Shown in pieces: positions 16,851-24,663 of a stretch of 54,735 nt of DNA. The notes below the pieces were generated by a model. That model was not told the origin of the DNA, ran no database searches, and saw only the letters and a list, made by a program, of their open reading frames with translations. The position numbers and the translations under genes are program-made. This stretch comes from CAWVWD01 sp965662365 (GTDB lineage: Bacteria > Bacteroidota > Bacteroidia > Chitinophagales > Saprospiraceae). How positions within the stretch are numbered: the stretch's first letter is position 1; each line of letters starts with the position of its first letter. The DNA is taken from assembly GCA_965662365.1 (NCBI GenBank), contig CBFIHR010000024.1, forward strand, positions 1-54,735. Reading direction: 5' to 3'.

Positions 16851-17513
16851 TCACACATTTAAGTAACTCATTAAGGAGTCATAACGCTCTTTCAAGTCTT
16901 CCATATAATCAGATTCTTGATAAGATGCCTTGACGGAATAGTTGAAGCGTTCGTAAGTGGCCGCCAAACGACTTACTTCTCTTGTGTTGAACTTCAGCGT
17001 GACCTCTAAATTAATCGAATTTGCTTGAGATAAAATATGAGAACTTAGAATCGTAGCTTGCTCATATTCTGCCAAACGAGCGATTTCAGCCAAGGAATAA
17101 TTACGACGGCTGACTTCTAAAACTAAAACGCTTCCAGGTTCTGCTAACGAAGCCGATTTTGCAAAATGAGTCAATAAATCCTCCAGCGTAATTACGCCTA
17201 ACAGATTCTCATTATCATCAATTACAGGAACAATGGACAATTGAAATCGAACAGCAGTTTTTACAATTTCGTAGATATGTTCATATTCATCAACCGAGGT
17301 ATGCTGCTGCATAATCGGATGTTTTGCAATCGCTACTTCTGCCTTTGAATAATCCAAAACCTCATCTTCTGAAATCAATCCGATATAACGACTTTCATCA
17401 ACGACAGGTAAATGTCGAACATGAAAATCCAACATCCAATTTAACGCTTTTTCGCCGGTGTCGGTCATCTTAATTGGCGGTATTAAAGATGACATTATTT
17501 GTTTCGCAACCAT
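16851..17513 (-). CDS. CBS-pair protein with ACT-like C-terminal domain
   Basis: A 220-residue cytosolic protein. Two CBS motifs occupy about residues 3-60 (LDFHVRHLPVVDESRYIGLIS) and 68-125 (FQLSIVPVIDDNENLLGVITLEDLL). The C-terminal half (about 130-215) resembles an ACT-like ligand-binding fold (SVLVLEVSRRNYSLAEIARL, then NLEVTLKFNT). CBS pairs bind adenine nucleotides. Homologues in Bacteroidota often sit beside the NAD kinase gene, which is not the case here. The regulated target is unknown. Confidence 0.85.
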   Translation of the reverse strand: MVAKQIMSSLIPPIKMTDTGEKALNWMLDFHVRHLPVVDESRYIGLISEDEVLDYSKAEVAIAKHPIMQQHTSVDEYEHIYEIVKTAVRFQLSIVPVIDDNENLLGVITLEDLLTHFAKSASLAEPGSVLVLEVSRRNYSLAEIARLAEYEQATILSSHILSQANSINLEVTLKFNTREVSRLAATYERFNYSVKASYQESDYMEDLKERYDSLMSYLNV

Positions 17514-18053
17514 ATTTGTTCAGTTAGCAGTTTTCAAAAAAAGCAATTTCGCATACGGTGAAAACTGCATTAGTAAAACGTTTCCATTGATTGATTGTTG
17601 CAATATAATATATTAGGGCTTTGGTTGTTATGCCAATCAGGATATTTGACTTGTTTTCAACAAAAAACGAATTTTATGGGAGAAAGTCAAGGTTTATCAC
17701 TATTCAAACTGTGTATATTACTTATTATCGATTCATTTTAAAACCTTAATTGTGACTTCACCTATTCTTATTAATGAAATAATTTTCATCGAACCATCCA
17801 CTGATCTATTCGTTAATTCTGATAATTTCGTCAAAGCTTTGACTCGTTCTACCGACAATTATTCGCTGTAATCCGTCATTTCTATCAACCTCATCAACTC
17901 TTCTTTTTTGATACTTTTTTATTCACTTTTTTAAGCTTTAAGCCCTCTACTTTTTGGATAAACTCCTCATTACTTACAAGTTGTTCCACAACTTGTAATA
18001 AATTATTCATATTTAATTCTTACGTATAAAAATTAATGACGAATCTTGACGAT
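17514..18053. other. Intergenic region with a small minus-strand ORF and a palindrome
   Basis: 540 bases. The minus strand holds a 38-codon ORF (17894-18010) followed by protein-like fragments in other frames. A perfect 14-bp palindrome GTCAAAGCTTTGAC lies at 17830-17843. The stretch reads like a decayed gene. Confidence 0.35.
17894..18010 (-). CDS. 38-residue basic-tailed small ORF, possibly part of a decayed gene
   Basis: ATG at 18010 (minus) opens a frame reading MNNLLQVVEQLVSNEEFIQK and ending in a Lys-rich tail before TGA. It has an amphipathic helix pattern and no ribosome site. Past the stop, two other frames continue with protein-like sequence (EELMRLIEMTDYSE and LQRIIVGRTSQSFDEIIRIN), which suggests frameshifts in a former longer gene. 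It could also be a real small protein. No family is recognised. Confidence 0.3.
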   Translation of the reverse strand: MNNLLQVVEQLVSNEEFIQKVEGLKLKKVNKKVSKKKS

Positions 18054-19526
18054 CTAAAACCTCACTTCACGCTGCAACTCTTCACTATTCATAAAATCAT
18101 ATAACGTCAACGCCCGCATTTCATAATGTGCCAACCAAAACGCCCGCAACGCATTCATATAATTTTGACGACGTTTTTCTTGTTCTGCGATGGCAATATT
18201 TAATTCTGTTACACCGATTTTACCAATTAAGTAACGCTTTTTTGTAATGTCAAAATTCTTTTGCGACACCTCATAAGTACGTTCTGCCAATTTCGCTTGT
18301 GTTCGTAACAAATCAAACTGCTGTACACGCAAACGAATATTCTGCTCAAAATTAATTCTGTCTTGTTCGACTTGCATTTGCACAACTTTCAAATTTGACT
18401 CCGCAATTTGGCGTTCGGATTCCGCTTTTCCCCAATCCATAATCGGCACACTTAGCGAAAGCGTCAATTGTTCCTGGTCAAGCGGAGAAGCGTAAGCACC
18501 AGCCAGTGTTAGGTCTGTCTGCGAAAGCCCAACCCGCCCCGAGACTCGAATATCCACACCATTTTCACCAACTGCTCTATCGACATTTTGCTCAGCGACC
18601 AGTTTTCGTCGTTCAAAATCCAATATTTCACTTCGATTTTTTAGCGCATATTCCAACGCTTTATCCACATCAATACCAAAATCTGGAATTTCAATCGGTG
18701 GAATTAAGTTAAAATCTACTGCATTTTTAATACCTAAAAAGTTACGTAAATTTTCTGTGCTTTGCTGCAAATCCAACGTTGCTCGTGACAAAGCGGCATC
18801 CGCACCCATTTGAGAAATCTCTACTTGTAACAAATCCGTTTCTGCGATTTTTCCAACCGAAAAACGACCTTGAGCAATTTGATACAACGTATCCGCATTG
18901 GCCAAATCCTGTTCTGCTGCTTTCACACTAATTTGAGCAATATAAACCCCAAAAAATAATCTTGCAGCGTCAGTTGCGACCGCTTCCATATTTTCAGAAT
19001 AATTCCGTTTTGCTAAATCAAACTCCAACGGTGCGATTTTTTTATCCCACTTAAAACTATTGAAGCCAAAAATCGGCTGCGAAAAACCGACCGTAATCGG
19101 ATTTGATAAATACGAACTTTCTTTGTTTGTTCCAAAAATATCCAATCGCTCCAAACCCGTAGAAGCAAAAACAGTTCCGCCAGTTCGAGATACTCGCTGC
19201 GTTACGCTCACATCGGCAGAATTTCGCATAAAACTTTGTGGAATAAACGACACCGAACCGCTCGGTAAAGTCACCTGATTAATCGTCCGATTCAGACTCG
19301 GTAAAGTCGCATTAAAAGACACTTGCGGTTTATAATCCGCCTCAAACGACCGAAAAATCCAATAATTATTCGACAATTGAGTTTGAGCAATCAACACATT
19401 CGGCGCATCACTTTGTGCGAGTTTGATGGTTTCGTCAAGCGTTAGTGTTAATACCGCTTTTTCCTGGCTTTCGCCAATAATAGATACGAAAAGAGCAAGC
19501 GTTAGTAAGATATATTTTAGTTTCAT
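18054..19526 (-). CDS. TolC-family outer-membrane efflux protein
   Basis: A 490-residue outer-membrane channel subunit. A signal peptide (about 1-20, LTLALFVSIIGESQ) is followed by two OEP repeats of long helices and barrel strands, typical of TolC (LANADTLYQIAQGRFSVGKI in the first, EVSQKNFDITKKRYLIGKIG in the second). Three such proteins form the exit duct of tripartite exporters. It is the last gene of the minus-strand order adaptor, permease, TolC-like protein, so it should complete that export system. Confidence 0.93.
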   Translation of the reverse strand: MKLKYILLTLALFVSIIGESQEKAVLTLTLDETIKLAQSDAPNVLIAQTQLSNNYWIFRSFEADYKPQVSFNATLPSLNRTINQVTLPSGSVSFIPQSFMRNSADVSVTQRVSRTGGTVFASTGLERLDIFGTNKESSYLSNPITVGFSQPIFGFNSFKWDKKIAPLEFDLAKRNYSENMEAVATDAARLFFGVYIAQISVKAAEQDLANADTLYQIAQGRFSVGKIAETDLLQVEISQMGADAALSRATLDLQQSTENLRNFLGIKNAVDFNLIPPIEIPDFGIDVDKALEYALKNRSEILDFERRKLVAEQNVDRAVGENGVDIRVSGRVGLSQTDLTLAGAYASPLDQEQLTLSLSVPIMDWGKAESERQIAESNLKVVQMQVEQDRINFEQNIRLRVQQFDLLRTQAKLAERTYEVSQKNFDITKKRYLIGKIGVTELNIAIAEQEKRRQNYMNALRAFWLAHYEMRALTLYDFMNSEELQREVRF

Positions 19527-19551
19527 TTTTTTATTTTTTCTTTAACCTTTT

Positions 19552-19601
19552 CGTCATGCTGAAACCACCAAGGTTTCGGGGCAGGCAAGTTCAGCATGAC
19601 G
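19552..19601. repeat. Intergenic hairpin element (CGTCATGCTGAA arms)
   Basis: CGTCATGCTGAA (19552-19563) pairs with TTCAGCATGACG (19590-19601), with an inner hairpin GAAACC/GGTTTC (19561-19577). It resembles a widespread intergenic repeat and lies between the TolC-like and permease genes. Confidence 0.7.
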
Positions 19602-19658
19602 GAAAAATGTTCGGTTTTTTAGTTGAGTTTTCTATTTACGAATATTCGTTCCGTCTGC

Positions 19659-19690
19659 CGTCCACCGTCAAGCGAAGCGTCCGTCCACCG
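19659..19690. repeat. Dispersed intergenic element CCGTCAAnCGAAGCG, copy 2
   Basis: The core CCGTCAAGCGAAGCG is flanked by the direct repeat GTCCACCG at 19659-19666 and 19683-19690. It ends four bases before the permease stop codon. Confidence 0.5.
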
Positions 19691-19694
19691 TTTT

Positions 19695-21056
19695 TTAATC
19701 ATTTCTTAGTGCCTTAATCGGATCAAAAAAGGCCGCACGTCGAGCAGGAATAATACCGAAGATCAAACCAACTGTTGCGGCAACGCCAAAGGATAAAACA
19801 ATTGACCAAGTCGAAACGACTGTTGGAATTTCGGCAGCATTCGCAATCGTTCTGGCCGCAAAAACGCCAAGTAAAACACCAATTAAGCCACCGAGTAAGC
19901 TGATAACGATAGATTCAAACAAAAATTGATACACAATATCGGTACGAGTTGCACCTAACGAGCGACGAATTCCGATTTCTTTAATCCGTTCCAAAACTGA
20001 AGCCAGCATAATATTCATAATTCCAATACCACCAACTAACAGCGAAATTCCGGCAATCACCGCCAAGACCATATTGAACGTATCCTGGGTTTTTTGTTGC
20101 TGTTGCAATAATAATTCTGGGACTTGAATATTATAATCTTTCACTTCTTCGTGTCGTCTGTTGAGCATTCGAGCGATAACCGTAGCCGTTGCTTGAAGTT
20201 TGTCCGAATCTTTTACCCGAACGATTAATCTATCCAGTTGATGATAATTACTCGCCTCTCGACGTTCACTCGCAGAAGGCTCTTCGCCGTCAGACATCAC
20301 TACGACATTGCCGCCGATATTTTGGCGTAAAGCCGATTTTGTCACCAAAGCACGATTTTTAAAACGCAACAAAGAAGTTTGAATCGGAATATAAATATCG
20401 GAGTTATAGTCTCTGATGCCTAAAGCATCTAAGTTTTCCTTTTTTGCCATTCTTCGCTTCAAAACACCGACAATCGTCAGCCACGTATCGCCACATTTGA
20501 TGAGTTTTCCGAGCGGTTCTTCTTCACTGAAAAACTTTGCTCGAATATCTTCGCCGATGATACAAACAGGTCGGCCGCTTTCAGTGTGATAATTATTAAA
20601 AAAAGTACCTTGACCGATTTCGATATTATTCAAATCAAAAAAGGCATTCATCACACCGACAACCCTTGTTTTTTGAATTTTCCCCGATTTAATAACATTG
20701 GTTGTGAGTACAACCTCTGGGCTAATTGCATTAATGGTAGGTAATACTTTTTGAATGGCTTCCGCATCTTTGAGCGTTAGACCTGGGGTATAATTGTTTT
20801 TATTGCCCGAATCATCGGCATTGTCGCCAGTTTCCTCCTCTTCTTCGCTCGGAATCACCGCTTCAATTACGATATTATTCGTACCAATAAGTTTCATTTG
20901 TTCTAAAATAGATTGCTTTGCACCAGTTCCGATGGCCAGCATCGCAATCACGGCAGCGACTCCGAATACTATTCCGAGTGCGGTCAAAACAGCTCGAAGT
21001 CTGTTTGCACCAACGCCTTCGAGTGCTAATATGAAATTGAAAAAGATTTGTTGCAT
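19695..21056 (-). CDS. MacB-like ABC transporter permease (no ATPase domain)
   Basis: A 453-residue inner-membrane protein of the FtsX/MacB permease type. The first membrane helix (about 20-45, RLRAVLTALGIVFGVAAVIA) is followed by a large MacB periplasmic core domain (about 48-300, with an acidic insert rich in Glu/Asp), then three C-terminal helices (about 325-350, 375-400 and 410-440) including the FtsX signature LVGGIGIMNIMLASVLERIKEIG. MacB-type machines are mechanotransmitters that move substrates from the periplasm through TolC. The usual separate ATPase gene is not in this operon, so an ATPase must come from elsewhere. The substrate is unknown. Confidence 0.92.
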   Translation of the reverse strand: MQQIFFNFILALEGVGANRLRAVLTALGIVFGVAAVIAMLAIGTGAKQSILEQMKLIGTNNIVIEAVIPSEEEEETGDNADDSGNKNNYTPGLTLKDAEAIQKVLPTINAISPEVVLTTNVIKSGKIQKTRVVGVMNAFFDLNNIEIGQGTFFNNYHTESGRPVCIIGEDIRAKFFSEEEPLGKLIKCGDTWLTIVGVLKRRMAKKENLDALGIRDYNSDIYIPIQTSLLRFKNRALVTKSALRQNIGGNVVVMSDGEEPSASERREASNYHQLDRLIVRVKDSDKLQATATVIARMLNRRHEEVKDYNIQVPELLLQQQQKTQDTFNMVLAVIAGISLLVGGIGIMNIMLASVLERIKEIGIRRSLGATRTDIVYQFLFESIVISLLGGLIGVLLGVFAARTIANAAEIPTVVSTWSIVLSFGVAATVGLIFGIIPARRAAFFDPIKALRND

Positions 21057-21104
21057 AAGACTTGGAATATAAAGTTTTTAGATTTGACATCTAAAGAACT
21101 TATC

Positions 21105-21144
21105 TATTTCCGTCATTCCGATCTATGTCGAAATGACGGAAATA
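21105..21144. repeat. Intergenic hairpin between permease and adaptor genes
   Basis: TATTTCCGTCATT (21105-21117) pairs perfectly with AATGACGGAAATA (21132-21144) around a 14-base loop. It could set the relative expression of the two genes. Confidence 0.7.
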
Positions 21145-21183
21145 TTATTTGGTTTTAGTTTGGAAGTTTTTACGAATATTTAT

Positions 21184-21215
21184 TCCGTCAATCGTCAGCG
21201 AAGCGGCCGTCAATC
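21184..21215. repeat. Dispersed intergenic element, copy 3
   Basis: TCCGTCAATCGTCAGCGAAG and the bases after it resemble the copies at 16821 and 19659. It overlaps the stop codon of the adaptor gene. Confidence 0.45.
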
Positions 21216-22595
21216 CTGAATCACCATTGTTCCACCACCTTTTTCAAACTGTTTCAAGCGTTTTTCCATTTCTGCCTCACGGCGTTTGGCCGCTTCTGCT
21301 TCCTTTTTTTTCGCTTCTGCAACTTCCTTTTCGTGTGCTTCTTTATCCTTTTTCGGGAGTTCTACGATTTTGATTTTATCCGCATTATCAGGAATTGTCA
21401 AATAGACTTCTTCGCCCTTTTTCAATCCGTATTGGATAACAATATTTTCATCATTTGCTATATCAGTGATGATTTCTTGTTTGACAATACCGTTGGGTGT
21501 TTTTTTATACACATAGGTCATACTGTCCGAATGCACACATTCTAAAGGCACATGAATAACATTTTCTAAAGTCTTTGTCAATACTCGATTACTGGTTGTC
21601 ATTGCTGGACGTAAAATTGTATCATTTTCTAACATTTGTACGACAACTTCAAACACCTTCGCATCGAATTTTTTCAATTGTTCACCAATGTTGGCGATTT
21701 GAATGACTTTACCTTTATAGGATTTTTCAGGAAAAGCATCGACACTGACATTTACTTTTTGATTGATTTCTACTTTACTAATATCGACCTCGTTTACATA
21801 CATTTTAGAAACCATATCACTTAAATCTGGCAGTTGAGCAATGACAGGATCCCAAGAACTGACTCTTGAGCCTGGGCCTTTTTTCCCGTCCCAGCTGCGT
21901 TCGTATATAATCATTCCGGCTTTCGGAGCTTTGACCGTAAAATCTGCGGATAACGCTCGCATCATCTGAAACTTGCTCATGCTTTGGTCAAGTGTCGCCA
22001 TAATTTCTGCGATTTGGGCTTCGGCTTGTTCTTGTTTTAAGCGATAATTTTGACTTTGTTGATTAAAATCTCGTTGAATGCGTTCCAGCTCCAGTTCTTC
22101 TCGACGAATCACTGCTGGCGGCTCATATTTTGATTGTTCGACTTCCAATTTTTTCTCACGCATTGCAAATCTTAGATTAATCATTTGATCTCGCAGACCT
22201 CGCAAAGAAATAGCCGTATCTAATTTTGCTTGAAGCAATTGTGACTCAATTTTTTCGATTTCCGTTGCTAAATTTTGAACTTTGCCATCTAACTCCGAGC
22301 GATCTAATCGACCAACATAATCGCCCTCTTTGACGACGGTTCCTTCATCGACTAAATCAGCAATTTGAGTTTGCCAAATCCCAGCAGAACGCATCCCTTT
22401 TGGGCCACGAATTTTCTCAGACTTTTTCGCTTGTAGCTCACCGGTAGAGTTAACATAGACTTCAAATTTACCTTGTTTTACAGTGGTGAGAATATTGTCG
22501 CTGGTGTCTATTTTATCATCGTTGCCAATAAAATAATAGGCGATAATACCAACGGTAAGAATCGCAATTAACGGAAGTATTAATTTTTTTACCAT
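21210..22595 (-). CDS. HlyD/MacA-like periplasmic adaptor protein
   Basis: A 461-residue adaptor. One N-terminal membrane helix (about 4-24) precedes a lipoyl/barrel-sandwich half (about 40-95, with VKEGDYVGRLDRSEL), a long coiled-coil hairpin (about 95-205, EELELERIQRDFNQQSQNYR), the second lipoyl half (FTVKAPKAGMIIYERSW) and beta-barrel domains. An unusual Lys/Glu/Ala-rich coiled tail (about 415-450) closes the protein. Adaptors of this kind bridge an inner-membrane permease and TolC. It is the first gene of the adaptor, permease, TolC order on the minus strand. Confidence 0.9.
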   Translation of the reverse strand: MVKKLILPLIAILTVGIIAYYFIGNDDKIDTSDNILTTVKQGKFEVYVNSTGELQAKKSEKIRGPKGMRSAGIWQTQIADLVDEGTVVKEGDYVGRLDRSELDGKVQNLATEIEKIESQLLQAKLDTAISLRGLRDQMINLRFAMREKKLEVEQSKYEPPAVIRREELELERIQRDFNQQSQNYRLKQEQAEAQIAEIMATLDQSMSKFQMMRALSADFTVKAPKAGMIIYERSWDGKKGPGSRVSSWDPVIAQLPDLSDMVSKMYVNEVDISKVEINQKVNVSVDAFPEKSYKGKVIQIANIGEQLKKFDAKVFEVVVQMLENDTILRPAMTTSNRVLTKTLENVIHVPLECVHSDSMTYVYKKTPNGIVKQEIITDIANDENIVIQYGLKKGEEVYLTIPDNADKIKIVELPKKDKEAHEKEVAEAKKKEAEAAKRREAEMEKRLKQFEKGGGTMVIQD

Positions 22596-22930
22596 TGTTT
22601 TTTAGTTGATTTTATTTAGGTTTTAATTTAAGGATGATTTGGATGAACACAAATTTCACATAAAAATCGAGCTTTTCTGTATGTCAACTAAGTTTTTCGT
22701 TGATTTAAAGAAATTTTAACAAGGGAGTTTCTAATTTTAAGTTCAAATTATTCACAAAGTAATAGATTTAGTTACATAGAAAATAAGGTGCGAAAACGAT
22801 TTACTTAACTCTTTTGTGTTATTTTTCGATGACAAACTCCGTCTATGCACAAACTGATGGTTTAGAAAATGCAGCACATCATTTTATTGAAAAATAGATG
22901 AAAATATTAGCAAAACAAATAGATAATAAA
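22596..22930. other. Intergenic region with a broken secreted-protein remnant
   Basis: The only recognisable content is the plus-strand pseudogene at 22788-22942. The rest is AT-rich and should include the adaptor promoter, which was not resolved. Confidence 0.4.
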
Positions 22931-22942
22931 TCAATCCTCTAA
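22788..22942 (+). pseudogene. Decayed N-terminus of a secreted protein
   Basis: GTG-CGA-AAA at 22788, then a shift of one base, reads a signal-peptide-like sequence (RKTIYLTLLCYFSMTNSVYA) followed by QTDGLENAAHHFIEK, a TAG at 22895-22897, and further in-frame residues MKILAKQIDNKSIL to a TAA at 22940-22942. The pieces join into one plausible secreted protein if one A is restored near 22796 and the TAG is read as sense. The 3' end runs into the convergent pentapeptide-repeat gene. The parent family cannot be named. Confidence 0.45.
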
Positions 22943-23398
22943 ATCTTTCTGATAGAATTTTCCTTTAGGAATAGGTTGCATAAATAGCTTTTTAAAATCC
23001 TTTAATTGTAATTTGTTATTACCAAAAGCAGAATTATTTTTAAATGTAAAATCTTTGATAATCGCATGGTCGAACTGAGTCAACTCGATATTTACGCCTT
23101 CAAAGTGAGCATTCGTCAGGTTGGTATATCGAAAATCGGACATTTTGAGGTAACTATTTTTAATAATTGCATTTTTTAAATTGGCATTTCTAAAGTCCGC
23201 ATAAATTCGACTATTTTCAATAATAATGCCCTCCAAATTTTCACCAAAAAAACTACCGTTTTCGATCTCTATATTTCTAAATACTCGAATACCATTTTTG
23301 TAGGCTTCTACGATGGTTTCGGGTGATATTTCATCAATAGATTTATTTGCTTTTGGCAGTTCATATTTTTGGTTGTAATAATTGTAGTAATCGGACAT
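22931..23398 (-). CDS. Pentapeptide-repeat-like protein
   Basis: A 155-residue protein. After a 35-residue polar N-terminus, about residues 40-125 follow a five-residue periodicity with hydrophobic or aromatic centres (FRNIEIENGSFFGENLEGII, then ADFRNANLKNAIIKNSYLKM and SDFRYTNLTNAHFEGVNIEL), the mark of a right-handed quadrilateral beta-helix. The C-terminal 30 residues are basic. It has no signal peptide, so it is cytosolic. It lies next to a second pentapeptide-repeat gene on the same strand, 163 bases apart. Such folds bind proteins (for example gyrase in the Qnr group), but nothing here assigns a target. Confidence 0.75.
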   Translation of the reverse strand: MSDYYNYYNQKYELPKANKSIDEISPETIVEAYKNGIRVFRNIEIENGSFFGENLEGIIIENSRIYADFRNANLKNAIIKNSYLKMSDFRYTNLTNAHFEGVNIELTQFDHAIIKDFTFKNNSAFGNNKLQLKDFKKLFMQPIPKGKFYQKDLED

Positions 23399-23561
23399 AG
23401 CTCGACTGTTAAATTGTTTTGTGGTTAGATTGCTTTTGAGGAGTATTTCAAAAATAAAAATTATAAATCATTGAGCAGTTGAATATTCTCATTCAAGGCA
23501 CTAATTGTAGCGTGTTTATAATTAAAAAACAATTTAGTAATAATAACAATTCAACAGTAAA

Positions 23562-24170
23562 TTAATACGTAATATTTTTCAAAATTGCTCCTGGGAAACG
23601 AGTATTTTCCAGATACGCTCCTGTAAAGTCAGCGTTTGTCAAATCACAGTTTTCAAAATCTGTTCCTCTTAAGTCGGCATTCATAAAAGAAACATTGCGA
23701 AGGTTCGCTCTCGAAAAATCGCAATGTTGCAAGTTTGTATCCATGAATATGGTGTTTTCGAGGTAAGCATCCGTGAATAAGCAGTGACTTAGATTAGCTT
23801 CGCTAAAATCTTGACTCTTGCAATAGGCACCACAAAAATTGGCAAAGGGCAGGATGACTTCTTGTAAGTCAAATTCGGAAGATATATGCTGTTTTTCAAA
23901 AATAGCTTGACTGCCCGAAGTAGCTTCAGCACCGACATAGATGCCGATGACCATTCCTGAAAATAGTAAAGTTTTCCATTTTCCTCCGGCACCGCCTGTA
24001 CTCAAAAATTTATGATGTTCTTGAATGATACTTTTTATCTTCAAATAGGTTAAAGGCGTTTTTGTTTCTGCAATTTTTTGCATTTGCTGCGTCTTAATAG
24101 CCGTTTTATCTGAACCAGAAGTATCTGCTAAAGGAAATAATGCTAAAATATCTTTAGGATAATGCTGCAT
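23562..24170 (-). CDS. Pentapeptide-repeat protein with a Gly-rich hydrophobic N-terminal segment
   Basis: A 202-residue protein. Residues about 100-195 are clear pentapeptide repeats of the A(D/N)LxX type (DFSEANLSHCLFTDAYLENT, then DFSRANLRNVSFMNADLRGT and DFENCDLTNADFTGAYLENT). The N-terminal half has a helix (TYLKIKSIIQEHHKF) and then STGGAGGKWKTLLFSGMVIG, a glycine-rich turn leading into a hydrophobic stretch that could be membrane-associated. It is the first of two adjacent pentapeptide genes. A TATTTTTG -7 match on the minus strand (24261-24268) lies about 90 bases upstream. The function is unknown. Confidence 0.82.
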   Translation of the reverse strand: MQHYPKDILALFPLADTSGSDKTAIKTQQMQKIAETKTPLTYLKIKSIIQEHHKFLSTGGAGGKWKTLLFSGMVIGIYVGAEATSGSQAIFEKQHISSEFDLQEVILPFANFCGAYCKSQDFSEANLSHCLFTDAYLENTIFMDTNLQHCDFSRANLRNVSFMNADLRGTDFENCDLTNADFTGAYLENTRFPGAILKNITY

Positions 24171-24260
24171 GAATTGTGTTAATTTTTATTAATTTGATCA
24201 ATAATAAGAATAAGCAAATAAAGGATATTTAATAATATCTTGATAAATAATAGTTTACAG

Positions 24261-24268
24261 CAAAAATA
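24261..24268 (-). promoter_or_regulatory. Putative -7 element of the pentapeptide-repeat genes
   Basis: CAAAAATA on the plus strand is TATTTTTG on the minus strand, matching TAnnTTTG. No clear -33 element is visible. Confidence 0.4.
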
Positions 24269-24445
24269 GGCGGTTTTTATTTAAAATTATAATTTTTCAT
24301 ATAATCAATATAGTGATATGTGTGTTGTTGAATTCGGATGCAAATGATAATTTTTTTTCTTTAGATTTTTAGTGATATCAGGAAATACAGATTGTATATA
24401 TATAATATATTTAATTGACACATTTTCAATATTATTTGTGATATT

Positions 24446-24480
24446 TTTTACCTAACTTAGGTAAAACTTTAATATTTTTG
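24446..24480 (+). promoter_or_regulatory. Promoter with a perfect 21-bp palindromic operator
   Basis: TTTTACCTAA-C-TTAGGTAAAA (24446-24466) is a perfect 10-bp inverted repeat around one base. The -7 element TATTTTTG follows at 24473-24480. The palindrome fills the place where RNA polymerase would contact the -33/-7 spacer, so a bound dimer should repress. The regulator is not identified. The start site would be near 24487, about 177 bases before the TlpA-like gene. Confidence 0.7.
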
Positions 24481-24663
24481 CAAACGAATAAATTATTACA
24501 AAACTCCTTGTGTAATACTACAATCTACAAATTTAAGTTTAAAGTTAGTTTAACAAATTCATCATTTGTATATTTATAGATGTAATGTGCATACAACGAT
24601 GTGTGTAAATTTTACAGAGCGCCTTTTATATTTAGTCAAACATTAGGTAATATATTCACAGCA

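Noticed and set aside
24601..24663. GTG start for the TlpA-like protein
   Set aside because: It would put 21 residues before a clear signal peptide. The ATG at 24664 fits.
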